64,000 nt of DNA from contig CAZXPW010000017.1 of assembly GCA_964643355.1 (NCBI GenBank), forward strand, positions 1 through 64,000, read 5' to 3'. This stretch comes from FEN-1350 sp964643355 (lineage in GTDB: Bacteria > Planctomycetota > Phycisphaerae > Sedimentisphaerales > Anaerohalosphaeraceae). Made by a program: the position numbers and the translations under genes. The notes beneath the pieces are model-generated. The model was not told the origin of the DNA, searched no databases, and was given only the letters and a program-made list of their open reading frames with translations. Below are positions 16,631 through 25,320 of the stretch, piece by piece; positions within the stretch are counted from its first letter, which is position 1; every line of letters starts with the position of its first letter.

Positions 16631-17464
16631 TTACAGCGGCAGATCGCGGCGGTTCCAGATGATCCCGCCGAGGATCGCCGCCGTCAGTAGAAGCGAACCG
16701 AGGAGGATCAGCTCGCTGGTCGGCCAGATATGCATGCCGAAAATTTTGTGGGGATTGACATAGTTGAAGATGGTCATGGATTTGAGGGATTTCATTTGGG
16801 GCCACCAGTCGGCGATGATATTGACGAAATAGTTGGCCACCAGATACGCCACCGCCACCCCGACGGCCGTGCCACGACGGGAAAACGACGCCGCCGATAG
16901 CAGCGAAATCGCCCCGACCGTCGCCGACAACAATCCGCCGTTGACGGCCAGCCGGAAAAAATCATGCAGCGGAATCGGCTCGCCGAAATCGTACAGCTTG
17001 GTCGAAACGAAAGTCCCGAAGAACATCACCGCCACCAGGGCCACCATCCCGACTACTGTCAGCAGCGCCGCGCACAGATAGACCTGCAGCTTGGTCACGG
17101 GCCGACTGAGGATCAGTTCCATCGTCCCCCGCTGGACCTCGCCGGCCAGCAATCCTGTCGGAATCCCGACGGCAAACAGCATATACAGAAGCAGGGTCAG
17201 TGGGTGCTGGTACCCGATCGCGATCAGTGCGGGCAGGTTGCCGACCTGCAGGGTCTCGCCACCCAGAGCTGACTTGATGATCGACGGCATCATGTCGAGA
17301 AACTTCAGCATGGTCTTGACCTGCTGATTATCGTGGATGATTCCGCAGATCGCCAGTTGGATCAGAAAGATCATCAGGGCGATCAGGGCCCAGGCCAGCA
17401 GGATCCGACGGAACCAGAACCACAATAACGAATATGGAAACAGGGGCACTGAGGACTCTCTCAT
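16631..17464 (-). CDS. ABC-2 type transporter permease
   Basis: Membrane subunit of a two-gene exporter. The 277-residue protein has about six hydrophobic segments, beginning with WALIALMIFLIQLAICGII near residue 25. It carries the ABC-2 family pattern GLLAGEVQRGTMELILSRPVT in the second third, a short cytoplasmic loop conserved in NosY/YhaP-like permeases. The start codon overlaps the stop of the upstream ATPase gene by 4 nt, so the two form one complex. The substrate is unknown; no regulator, accessory lipoprotein or peptide gene is adjacent. Confidence 0.85.
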   Translation of the reverse strand: MRESSVPLFPYSLLWFWFRRILLAWALIALMIFLIQLAICGIIHDNQQVKTMLKFLDMMPSIIKSALGGETLQVGNLPALIAIGYQHPLTLLLYMLFAVGIPTGLLAGEVQRGTMELILSRPVTKLQVYLCAALLTVVGMVALVAVMFFGTFVSTKLYDFGEPIPLHDFFRLAVNGGLLSATVGAISLLSAASFSRRGTAVGVAVAYLVANYFVNIIADWWPQMKSLKSMTIFNYVNPHKIFGMHIWPTSELILLGSLLLTAAILGGIIWNRRDLPL

Positions 17465-18387
17465 AGCCGCTCCGCCGGAAGCGATGAACCGTCGGTCTTT
17501 CGGTAGTATTGCATAAAGGCCTCTTCCAGCGAGGTATCGGGCGTTGCGATCCGGTCAATCGGCCACTGCGACACCCATTTGAGGACCGGATCGCACTGCC
17601 CCTGGTAGGCCAGATGAACCATGCCGGGCTGTTGTTCGACGATTCGAAAACCCAGGCCCTCGGCGGGCCGATCGGGGACCAAAGTCGAATCCATGAACCA
17701 GACCTCCAGCCGCCGACTGCCCTGCCGGACGATCTGCGAGATCGGCGCCGCTTCGACCAATCGGCCCTCGCGGATGATCGCCGCCCGTTGGCACACGGCC
17801 GAGACCTCCGCCAGATCGTGCGATGACAACAGCACGGCGGCACCATCGGCGGCCGCCTCGCGGATCATGTCCATAACGATCTGTCGTACCAGCGGATCCA
17901 GGCCGGATGTCGGCTCGTCAAGGATCAGCAAACTTGGCTTGTGGGCAAACGCATAGAGAAGACCGACCTTCTGACGATTTCCCTTCGACAAATTCCCCAC
18001 CACCCGATCCAGATTCAATTCCAGTCGTTCGGCCAAACTCCGTCGATAGGAATGCCCGCGATCTTTTTCTCCCAGGCAAGCCAGGGAAGCCAGAGAATAC
18101 CCCGCTCGCAAACCCGGCCATATCCGAAATTCCCCCGGCAGGTATCCGATCTCGGAATGGCCCATCCCCCGTCCGGTCCGGACCCTTTGACCGAATACGC
18201 GAACCTGCCCGGCCGACGGCCGAAGCAAACCCATGATGCAGCGAATGGTGGTCGTTTTCCCGGAGCCATTCGGACCCAAATAGCCAAAGACTTCTCCGGA
18301 CTCAATTGAAAGACTGACTCCATCGACCGCTTTCAACGATCCATACGACTTGCACAGCGAGTTGACTTCAAGCATCGGCATCGACAT
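17461..18387 (-). CDS. ABC transporter ATP-binding protein (ABC-2 exporter partner)
   Basis: Cytoplasmic ATPase that drives the permease downstream. It shows Walker A GPNGSGKTTT (about residues 38-47), Q-loop region LLRPSAGQVRVFGQ, signature LSKGNRQKVGLL, Walker B LLILDEPTSGLD and the H-loop LLSSHDLAEV. After residue 220 there is an 80-residue C-terminal domain, common in CcmA/NatA-like exporters. The length of 308 residues is normal. It is the first gene of a minus-strand operon that would be transcribed from the repeat-rich region at 18.4 kb; a second ATG three codons in (18375) is possible. Confidence 0.9.
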   Translation of the reverse strand: MSMPMLEVNSLCKSYGSLKAVDGVSLSIESGEVFGYLGPNGSGKTTTIRCIMGLLRPSAGQVRVFGQRVRTGRGMGHSEIGYLPGEFRIWPGLRAGYSLASLACLGEKDRGHSYRRSLAERLELNLDRVVGNLSKGNRQKVGLLYAFAHKPSLLILDEPTSGLDPLVRQIVMDMIREAAADGAAVLLSSHDLAEVSAVCQRAAIIREGRLVEAAPISQIVRQGSRRLEVWFMDSTLVPDRPAEGLGFRIVEQQPGMVHLAYQGQCDPVLKWVSQWPIDRIATPDTSLEEAFMQYYRKTDGSSLPAERL

Positions 18388-18476
18388 GATCCTGAATGGC
18401 GGCCCATCCTAACCGCCCTAACGAGAACGGTCAAGTTATCCCGCCTGAAATCCGGCGACAGTATCTCCGGAGGTGC

Positions 18477-18503
18477 GGCTACTTTACCTGGCACGGGGAA
18501 TCA
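18477..18503 (+). repeat. 27-bp repeat, upstream copy
   Basis: GGCTACTTTACCTGGCACGG and the following GGAATC recur with two substitutions and one extra G at 21533-21560, downstream of the beta-helix gene, in the same orientation. Confidence 0.6.
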
Positions 18504-18562
18504 CAATGTTCTCTGGCTAAGCCCAAAAAAAATCCCAAAATTCCCCATTTTCTCTTGACATT

Positions 18563-18723
<161 letters not shown>

Positions 18724-18766
18724 ACGGATGCTCGTCGTCAAGTTTGGAGAAGGAATAAACGATGCG

Positions 18767-18814
18767 CGACCGAATTTCGGGAAGAGGGTGTTCAGCCAAC
18801 CATGCATCCGGGAT
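18767..18814 (+). repeat. Degenerate hairpin repeat, copy 2
   Basis: Same layout as copy 1, 138 nt further on: CGACC, palindrome CCGAA-T-TTCGG (18770-18780), then GGAAGAGGGTGTTCAGCCAA. The stem differs from copy 1 by a paired T-A to G-C change. Confidence 0.6.
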
Positions 18815-18953
18815 AGATCCTGTGTTTTCTCACCCCTCAAAGCAGACCGAAACTGACTCGGAATACACAAGCGGAAATAGGGCATATTTTGGCGTTTTCA
18901 CTCTCGCCGATCGATTGCCCGATACCATTCACACAAATTGAAGGGAGAAGAAC

Positions 18954-21314
18954 ATGAACAGAACATCGGTACAACTCATCACCATCATCCTGTCTCTGGT
19001 CTTGTTGGTCAGTGACACATCGGCAAAGATCATTTATGTCGATGCCTCCGCCGCCGGCGCCAACAACGGTACAAGCTGGGCCAATGCCTTCAAGTATCTT
19101 CAGGATGGCATTTCTGCTGCTGCAGCGAATGACGAAATCCATATCGCCGCCGGGACCTATCGTCCCGATCAGGGAAATGGTTATACCCCCGGCGATCGTA
19201 ATGCCTCGTTTGTCCTGAAGAACCTCGTTCGGATGATCGGCGGCTATCCCGCCGGCGGCGGGGACACCCCCGATTGGCAGGCCAATCCAACCGTTCTCAG
19301 CGGTGACCTGCTGGCCGATGACAACCCTGCCACGGCCGTCAAAGACCTCCTGACAGATGCCACCCGTTCCGACAACAGTTATCATGTCGTCCGCGGCGAA
19401 CTGTGCGGAGCCCCAACTCGGTTGGATGGTTTGTTCATTATTCATGGCCAGGCCGATGGCGCCGATACCCTCGGCTCCGGTGGCGGCTGGTACAATGCTG
19501 GTAAGAGCAGCCCGACTATTGTGAATTGTGCTTTCAGACGAAACGCCGCGAAAACAATTGGTGGTGCATGGTATAACAATGGCTTCAATTGCCTTCCTGT
19601 TCTTACGAATGTTACCTTCAATATGAATCTTGCAGAATCTGGGGGTTCGATTGCGATGGTAGAAACAGGAGCCAATGTTAAATTGGACAATTGCCATTTT
19701 TCCGGAAACATTGCCACACGGTACGGTGGTAGTATTTATTTAAAGTCATCGGCCCCAAAAATCCTGAATTGTGATATTACCGGAGAAAATGCTGGCAATT
19801 CGGGCGGGGGCGGTTCAGTCTTTGCCAGTTGGAGTAGTAACCCAACAATAATAGGGTGTTCTTTTACGAGCAATTCAGGTGGGTATGGTGGATCTGTTTA
19901 TACAAATCTATCATCGAACATAAATCTGAGCAGTTGTACATTTATTGGGAATAATTCTATTTTCAATGGAGGTGCTTGTTATTTCATTGAGGGCGGACAT
20001 GCACAAGTTGAGAAATGTGAATTCCTTCAAAACCATTCGAATGCAGCTGGTGGCGCCGTATTCAATAACTCTTGCAGCGCCGCTTATAATAACTGCACCT
20101 TTACAGAAAATAGTTCGGCCGCCTGGGGTGGGGCAATCTGCGCAGAATATTCGACATACGAAATTAACAAAGCGTATTTTTTTAATAATTCAGCTTTAAC
20201 AAGCGGTGGTGCAATTCGTAGTGGTGGAGGAACTGGTAAAATTAGCGGGTGCAAATTCATTGGAAATCATAGTGCCTCATATGGAGGCGCCATACTGAAT
20301 CATGCAGTTCAGCAATGGAATATGTATTTGAATGTAAATAATTGCATATTTGTTGGTAATTATACAAGCAATACTGGCTCCTGTGGTGGAGCAATAGCAA
20401 ATTTGTATGCTCGTTATTATGAGTGCACCAGCCCATATCATTGTGGATATTTTGAAAATTATTCTGTTGCTAGTTTTACCAATAGTAGTTTTTACGGTAA
20501 TACTGCGGTAGATAGAGGGGGTGGAATTTTTACCGACCACATAAATTCAACAAATACATATCGTAATTGTATTGTATATGGAAATTCAGACAAATCAGGT
20601 GGAAACTTCAGCGAATCAGCACAGCTTCATTATGGTTTCAATACGGTTCATTATAGTTGTATCCAAGGTCTTAGCTCTTCCATGGGCGATGGGAATGTTG
20701 GTGAAGATCCCATGTTTGTCAATCCCTTGGGGGATGACTGGATTGCCGGTACCCTGGATGACAATCTCCGCTTGGCTCCTGGTTCGCCCTGTATCGATGC
20801 CGGAAAGAATCAATTTGCCATCGACGCCGGCCTTACGACCGATTTGGATTGCATGACGCGATTCTGGGATGATGTGGATACCCTCGATACCGGCGTCGGT
20901 ACTTCGCCCATCGTCGATATGGGCGCCTATGAGTACAATCCCAACGAGTGCATCAAGGACACAGCCCCGTTCTTCAATGACTGGATCGCCTGGAACAAGC
21001 CAAGTTGCTGGTGTTATTCCCGCCAGTGTCGAGGGGATATCAACGGTCTCAAAGAACCAATCGGCGGCCTCTGGGTGGGTGCAACGGACCTGACTCTGTT
21101 CAAAACGGCTTACGGGAAAAATGATGCCGCTTTGGCGCTTGTCCCGGATGGAATTTGCGCGGATCTCAACCACCTCAAGGAACGCATCGGCGGCCTCCGG
21201 GTCGGCGCCACGGATCTGAGTCTGTTCAAAACCTTTTACGGCAAGCCCGAGGCCACTGTCACCGTTTGTGATATGGCCGATTTCAACTTCTGGCTGTCCC
21301 CGGAATGCAAATAG
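18954..21314 (+). CDS. Secreted right-handed beta-helix (Pmp-like) protein with dockerin-like tail
   Basis: A 786-residue exported protein with a signal peptide (hydrophobic about 8-22, cleavage after TSA). Residues 25-165 form an N-terminal cap beginning KIIYVDASAAGANNG. Residues 165-600 contain many repeats of the form N-C-x-F-x-x-N-x-A...G-G-A/S, for example FIGNHSASYGGAI and FLQNHSNAAGGAVF, typical of pectate-lyase-like or polymorphic outer-membrane adhesins. The end has two copies of a dockerin-like unit (GATDLTLFKTAYGK and GATDLSLFKTFYGK). AAGGGAG sits upstream of the ATG at 18954. The middle third is clearly AT-richer than both ends, suggesting recombination or foreign origin. A role in attachment or glycan binding is inferred only. 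Confidence 0.82.
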   Translation: MNRTSVQLITIILSLVLLVSDTSAKIIYVDASAAGANNGTSWANAFKYLQDGISAAAANDEIHIAAGTYRPDQGNGYTPGDRNASFVLKNLVRMIGGYPAGGGDTPDWQANPTVLSGDLLADDNPATAVKDLLTDATRSDNSYHVVRGELCGAPTRLDGLFIIHGQADGADTLGSGGGWYNAGKSSPTIVNCAFRRNAAKTIGGAWYNNGFNCLPVLTNVTFNMNLAESGGSIAMVETGANVKLDNCHFSGNIATRYGGSIYLKSSAPKILNCDITGENAGNSGGGGSVFASWSSNPTIIGCSFTSNSGGYGGSVYTNLSSNINLSSCTFIGNNSIFNGGACYFIEGGHAQVEKCEFLQNHSNAAGGAVFNNSCSAAYNNCTFTENSSAAWGGAICAEYSTYEINKAYFFNNSALTSGGAIRSGGGTGKISGCKFIGNHSASYGGAILNHAVQQWNMYLNVNNCIFVGNYTSNTGSCGGAIANLYARYYECTSPYHCGYFENYSVASFTNSSFYGNTAVDRGGGIFTDHINSTNTYRNCIVYGNSDKSGGNFSESAQLHYGFNTVHYSCIQGLSSSMGDGNVGEDPMFVNPLGDDWIAGTLDDNLRLAPGSPCIDAGKNQFAIDAGLTTDLDCMTRFWDDVDTLDTGVGTSPIVDMGAYEYNPNECIKDTAPFFNDWIAWNKPSCWCYSRQCRGDINGLKEPIGGLWVGATDLTLFKTAYGKNDAALALVPDGICADLNHLKERIGGLRVGATDLSLFKTFYGKPEATVTVCDMADFNFWLSPECK

Positions 21315-21358
21315 AGGAACTGAAACGGCTGGTTTGGGGATCTGATAGAATGACACGA

Positions 21359-21419
21359 ATCCGGTTGTCGTTCCCGCGCGGGGTCTGTCCTCGACCTGAT
21401 CGGGGGCGGGAATCCGGAT
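21359..21419. repeat. REP-like interrupted palindrome
   Basis: Outer arms ATCCGG/CCGGAT and inner arms TTCCCGC/GCGGGAA enclose a GC-rich core. The left arm has a 6-nt bulge (ttgtcg). The arms resemble the TTCCCGC...GCGGGAATCC palindromes dispersed in many bacterial genomes. Confidence 0.55.
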
Positions 21420-21463
21420 ATATCCGGTGAACATATTTTATTGTTTTAGAGCGTCTTCACAAA

Positions 21464-21512
21464 CAAAGCGTCAGGCGCCCTTCTTCCAGTCAGGAGGGTG
21501 CCGGACGCTTTG
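21464..21512. terminator. Long imperfect hairpin, possible terminator or repeat
   Basis: CAAAGCGTC/GACGCTTTG (9 bp) continues, after one mismatch, into GGCGCCCT/AGGGTGCC (8 bp with one G-U). The loop is 13 nt. Only a short T-stretch (ATATTTTG) follows, so it could terminate the beta-helix transcript or be a mobile palindrome. Confidence 0.45.
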
Positions 21513-21532
21513 CATATTTTGCTTGGGAGCAT

Positions 21533-21560
21533 GGCTGCTTTATCTGGCACGGGGGAATCC
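21533..21560 (+). repeat. 27-bp repeat, downstream copy
   Basis: GGCTGCTTTATCTGGCACGG followed by GGGAATC, the partner of 18477-18503. The two copies bracket the beta-helix gene. Confidence 0.6.
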
Positions 21561-21756
21561 ATCGTATTGCGTTAAAGGGATCGAATCCAAGTGGAGAGAT
21601 CCGTTCTGCTTACTTTGTTCGAGTCCCGTTTGGCGGGGTCGAGGCCGCATCACTGTCATAACATGGCTGCGACAGAGTGCGGTCCTCCATTCCCTTTGCC
21701 GGGTTTGGCATTAAATCCGGCCACACCCGTCCTCCGGTATTATTTTCCCTTTCTCC

Positions 21757-21785
21757 TTGTCAGACGGGGCGGGATATGCGATACT
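21757..21785 (+). promoter_or_regulatory. Promoter upstream of the 250-aa gene
   Basis: TTGTCA (21757-21762), 17-nt spacer, GATACT (21780-21785). Transcription would begin near 21792, about 40 nt before the ATG at 21833. Confidence 0.55.
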
Positions 21786-21832
21786 ATGGCGTTTTGATCA
21801 ATGGGTGTTATGGGTTTGGAGTTTGAAATCTG

Positions 21833-22585
21833 ATGTCGAGCGGTTTTAATTCGCTGTGCGATGAATTTTTCATCGAAATGTTTGTCAACACGGAACTCGA
21901 TCTGCCGACCGAGCGGGATACGGTTTTGGCCTTTTGCGAAAGAATCGAAAAACAGTATCCCTCGCTGAACAGCTTTCACCGGCGGGACAACGGCGATTTC
22001 GTTCTCGAAGAAGACCGGCAGTCCCAAAAATATCGCTGGGTCAGCATCGAGGCGGATCGTCTTTGCGCCGGTTGCGCCAACCCCGACGATCCGGAAGACG
22101 CTTTCGGCCTGCAGCGACTGGTTCTGGATCTGGCTCCCTATATGCTGGGTCTGAGCCACCTGGATGTCGAATCGCTCGATGTGACTTTCACGATGGACTT
22201 TGATTTTCAGGGCAATCACAACGAAGTGATTTCCGATGCCCTGCTCCGGAATACGGCCTTTCATCGTTTGTTGGATCTGCCGGGATCTCAGGCCCTGGGA
22301 CTGTCGCCGTCTATGATCCTTTCGCTTAGCGAAGATTGCCGTACCCAGGCCCGGATCGCAATTGAGTCTCGTTCGAATGCCGCCGAGATTCGGCAGGGGT
22401 CTTTCAAGTCCGAAGAACCCATCAGTTTATATCTGACGATCCGCCAGTATCCCCCCGCCGAGGAGAAATTTGACTTGAAGGCCTGTTTTCTCCGACAATG
22501 CGGCTGGGCCGAAACGCTGATGATTGAGCGGATCATTCCCGACTTTGTCAAGCCGCTGGCCAGCGCCATCGCCCAGCGGAGATAA
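21833..22585 (+). CDS. Conserved-looking protein of unknown function
   Basis: A soluble 250-residue protein with no signal peptide or membrane segment. It is acidic in its first half and has no motif I recognise; Cys at positions 9 and 34 and a pair near residue 80 (LCAGC) are visible but not arranged as an obvious zinc site. A promoter and GGAG (11 nt from the ATG) support expression, and codon use matches the GC-rich neighbours. The next gene follows after 89 nt with its own strong ribosome site. It may open the transcript leading into purA, but nothing links it to a pathway. Confidence 0.65.
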   Translation: MSSGFNSLCDEFFIEMFVNTELDLPTERDTVLAFCERIEKQYPSLNSFHRRDNGDFVLEEDRQSQKYRWVSIEADRLCAGCANPDDPEDAFGLQRLVLDLAPYMLGLSHLDVESLDVTFTMDFDFQGNHNEVISDALLRNTAFHRLLDLPGSQALGLSPSMILSLSEDCRTQARIAIESRSNAAEIRQGSFKSEEPISLYLTIRQYPPAEEKFDLKACFLRQCGWAETLMIERIIPDFVKPLASAIAQRR

Positions 22586-22674
22586 TCGCAAGGCCGTTTT
22601 CCGCACTGGCGGGGATTCCATGAAGGCAGGAACCGAAGATCGGACAAGATCAGAATGAAAGGAGGCAACTGAAC

Positions 22675-23163
22675 ATGGCGATTGTGGCTCCCCTGAGTCG
22701 TTATCGACGGAACAACCACCTGATCCTGTTGGCCGTGCTTGTCGGTCTGGCGTCCTGGTTCTATTATGATGGGCGCTACAACGAGGAGTTTATCACCAAG
22801 CACACCAAACCCGACGGGACGCCGGATGACACGCTGGTCATCAACCGCGCTGCCCCCCCGTATCTGATGATCGGGGCTGTTCTGGTGGTGGCCAATTTCG
22901 TCCGCGTTCGCAATCAGCGCATTCGGGTTGACGACGAACATCTGAGCGTCAATGCGTTGACCATCCCCCTGAGCGCCATCACGCAGATCGACAAGACCTA
23001 TTTCGATTCCAAGGGTTTCTTTGTTCTTTCCTACAAAACCAACGGCTCCGAAAAAAATCTGAAATTGTACGCTCGGAGTTATGACAATCTCTCGGCCGTT
23101 CTCGATCGCCTGATCGAAGAACTGTCGGGACCGGCGCCTCAGGAAGGGAAAAGCCAGTCATGA
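22675..23163 (+). CDS. Small membrane protein with two TM helices and a PH-like tail
   Basis: A 162-residue protein with hydrophobic helices at about residues 14-31 and 63-79 and a C-terminal cytoplasmic beta-rich part (VRNQRIRVDDEHLSVNALTI, then PLSAITQIDKTYFDSKGFF) that resembles bacterial PH-like domains. A strong AAAGGAGG precedes the ATG by 7 nt. Its stop overlaps purA by 4 nt, so it is translationally coupled to purine synthesis, although a functional link is not evident. The PH-like assignment rests on pattern only. Confidence 0.65.
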   Translation: MAIVAPLSRYRRNNHLILLAVLVGLASWFYYDGRYNEEFITKHTKPDGTPDDTLVINRAAPPYLMIGAVLVVANFVRVRNQRIRVDDEHLSVNALTIPLSAITQIDKTYFDSKGFFVLSYKTNGSEKNLKLYARSYDNLSAVLDRLIEELSGPAPQEGKSQS

Positions 23164-24440
23164 ATATCTGCGTCGTCGGTCTGCAGTGGGGAGACGAGGG
23201 CAAAGGCAAGATCGTCGATATTCTCGCCGAATCCAGCGATATCGTCGTCCGCTATGGAGGCGGAGCCAACGCCGGACACACCGTCGTCGTGGCCGGCCAG
23301 AAATTCGCCCTGCATATTTTGCCCAGCGGATCGGTTCGTCCGGGGGTGGATTGCGTAATTGCCAATGGGGTTGTCGTCGATCCCGAAGTTCTTCTGGCCG
23401 AAATCGATCAGCTCGCCAACCGCGGGATCCCCCTTGCCGGCCGATTGCGGATCAGCGAAAACGCCCATGTCGTGCTCGACTATCACAAACTTGAAGATCG
23501 GCTTCGCGAAGAATCTCTCGGCACGCGCAAAATCGGCACAACGGCCCGCGGGATCGGTCCCTGCTACGCCGACAAAGTCGGCCGGATTCACGCCGTTCGG
23601 ATGTGCGATTTTCGCGACCCGACCGCTCTGGCCGAGAAATTACGGCGGATCGCGGATTACAAGAGCAAGCTTTTTACTTCCCTTTACGCCGCCGAGCCGA
23701 TTGACGACAACGCGCTGATCGAAAAAACCCTCGCTTTCAGCGTCAAGCTTGCTCCTTTTGTCTGCGACACCACGCGATATCTGCATGAAGCCATCGACGC
23801 TCAAAAAAATATTCTTTTCGAAGGCGCTCAGGGTTCGTTGCTGGACATCGATCACGGAACCTATCCGTTCGTAACCAGTTCCAACGCCAGCGCGCTGGGG
23901 ATCAGTCCCGGCTGCGGTGTCCCGGCCCGGTATGTCCATCGGTTCATCGGTCTGGTCAAGGCCTATTCCACTCGCGTCGGTTCGGGTCCGTTTCCGACCG
24001 AGCAGGATAATGCGACCGGCCAGCAAATCCGCCAGCGAGGCCACGAATATGGCACCACCACCGGCCGGCCGCGGCGCTGCGGCTGGTTCGACGCCGTCGC
24101 GGTCAGGTACTCGGCCCGGATCGGCGGCATTGACGAGATCGCCATGATGCATCTGGATACGCTGGCGGGTTTTCCGGAGTTGAAGATCTGTCGGGCCTAT
24201 CGAATCGACGGCGTGGAGACGGTCTTTTTCCCCTCCGACGCCGGGCGTCTCCAGTCGGTCCAATGCGTGTATGAAACCGTACCCGGCTGGAGCGAGGATC
24301 TTTCGGCCATCCGTCGATTTGAGGAGTTGCCCGAGACAGCCCGGAACTATGTACGAATGATCGAATCGTTTGTCGGGGTCCCGATCACCCTGCTCGGCGT
24401 AGGTCCCCAGCGCGATCAGGTGATCTACCGCAAGGCCTGA
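23160..24440 (+). CDS. purA: Adenylosuccinate synthetase
   Basis: Makes adenylosuccinate from IMP, aspartate and GTP, the first committed step to AMP. The GTP-binding loop LQWGDEGKGKIVD lies at the N-terminus, with Asp13-type catalytic residue and GGANAGHT just after. GTTARGIGPCYADK is the IMP-binding region, FEGAQGSLLDIDHGTYPFVTSS is diagnostic, and TTGRPRRCGWFDAV forms the nucleotide contact region. At 426 residues the length is normal. The ATG overlaps the preceding stop codon (ATGA). Confidence 0.97.
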   Translation: MNICVVGLQWGDEGKGKIVDILAESSDIVVRYGGGANAGHTVVVAGQKFALHILPSGSVRPGVDCVIANGVVVDPEVLLAEIDQLANRGIPLAGRLRISENAHVVLDYHKLEDRLREESLGTRKIGTTARGIGPCYADKVGRIHAVRMCDFRDPTALAEKLRRIADYKSKLFTSLYAAEPIDDNALIEKTLAFSVKLAPFVCDTTRYLHEAIDAQKNILFEGAQGSLLDIDHGTYPFVTSSNASALGISPGCGVPARYVHRFIGLVKAYSTRVGSGPFPTEQDNATGQQIRQRGHEYGTTTGRPRRCGWFDAVAVRYSARIGGIDEIAMMHLDTLAGFPELKICRAYRIDGVETVFFPSDAGRLQSVQCVYETVPGWSEDLSAIRRFEELPETARNYVRMIESFVGVPITLLGVGPQRDQVIYRKA

Positions 24441-24486
24441 TTCGGTTTTTCGGCAATTGCGTTCAACATTGCAGGCAGGAGAAATC

Positions 24487-25260
24487 GTGAACGAAGGGTT
24501 TGAATCCAGACGCCGGAAAACGGCTCAGCGACTGGGCATCTTACCGCAATCCGTACCTCGCCATGTGGCCATCATTATGGACGGCAATGGTCGATGGGCT
24601 CAGCAACGGGGATTGCCTCGGTTTCACGGCCACGAACAGGGCGGCAAGACCGTTGAAAAGATCGCTCTCTATGGTGTTCATCTCGGTCTGGAGTGCATGT
24701 CGTTATATTCCTTCAGCATGCAGAATTGGAAACGACCGAAGGAGGAAGTCGATTTTCTGATGCATCTGTATTCTTTATATCTCGAAGCCATTCGTCCCGA
24801 CCTGATGAAACACCAGGTCCGCCTGGTTCATCTGGGGCGACTGGAACGATTGCCTCAGAAGGTCGTGGATACGCTTCAGGAAACGGTCGAAATGACCCGA
24901 ATGAATCCGGGCATGGTCCTGGCCATCGCCCTCAATTACGCCGGTCGGGCGGAGATTGTCGACGCCGCCAAACGAATGGCCGCCGAGGTTGCCGCCGGAA
25001 CGCTCGATCCTGCCGTCATCGACGAAGCCGCCCTCGAACGCAATCTCTACACCGCCGGACTTCCCGATCCCGATCTGGTGATCCGTACTTCGGGGGAGAT
25101 GCGGATCAGCAATTTCTTACTCTGGCAGATTTCCTATGCCGAGTTTTTCGTCACGGATACCCTCTGGCCGGATTTCTCCGAAACCGACCTCGATCAGGCG
25201 ATTCAGGTTTTTGCCGGCCGAAGCCGTCGTTTCGGCGATGTGAAACCCCAGACCGTATAA
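24487..25260 (+). CDS. uppS: Isoprenyl (undecaprenyl) diphosphate synthase
   Basis: Cis-prenyltransferase that builds the C55 lipid carrier for peptidoglycan and surface polymers. It has HVAIIMDGNGRWAQQRGLP with the catalytic Asp at about residue 32, the GHEQGG diphosphate site, SFSMQNWKRPKEEVDFLM, and the C-terminal DLVIRTSGEMRISNFLLWQ plus SYAEFFVTDTLWPDF. The frame is open from a TTG at 24457, but the GTG at 24487 has AGGAG 5 nt upstream and gives 257 residues, the usual length. It is followed by cdsA, the common uppS-cdsA pairing in bacteria. Confidence 0.94.
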   Translation: MNEGFESRRRKTAQRLGILPQSVPRHVAIIMDGNGRWAQQRGLPRFHGHEQGGKTVEKIALYGVHLGLECMSLYSFSMQNWKRPKEEVDFLMHLYSLYLEAIRPDLMKHQVRLVHLGRLERLPQKVVDTLQETVEMTRMNPGMVLAIALNYAGRAEIVDAAKRMAAEVAAGTLDPAVIDEAALERNLYTAGLPDPDLVIRTSGEMRISNFLLWQISYAEFFVTDTLWPDFSETDLDQAIQVFAGRSRRFGDVKPQTV

Positions 25261-25320
25261 CGGGTCCGGTTGGCCGTTTCCGTTTTCAACGCCGGATTTG
25301 GAGATAAGGATTCAACGATA

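Larger units (their letters stand above)
21315..21832. other. Intergenic region with palindromic elements and promoter
   Basis: 518 nt without a convincing gene; a 95-codon frame from 21427 lacks a good start site and looks spurious. It contains a REP-like palindrome (21359-21419), a long hairpin (21464-21512), the second copy of the 27-bp repeat and, at the right end, a promoter for the next gene. Confidence 0.7.

Noticed and set aside
21427..21714. 95-codon ORF downstream of the beta-helix gene
   Set aside because: It spans the hairpin and the repeat, has no ribosome site and has an implausible Cys/Trp-rich composition.
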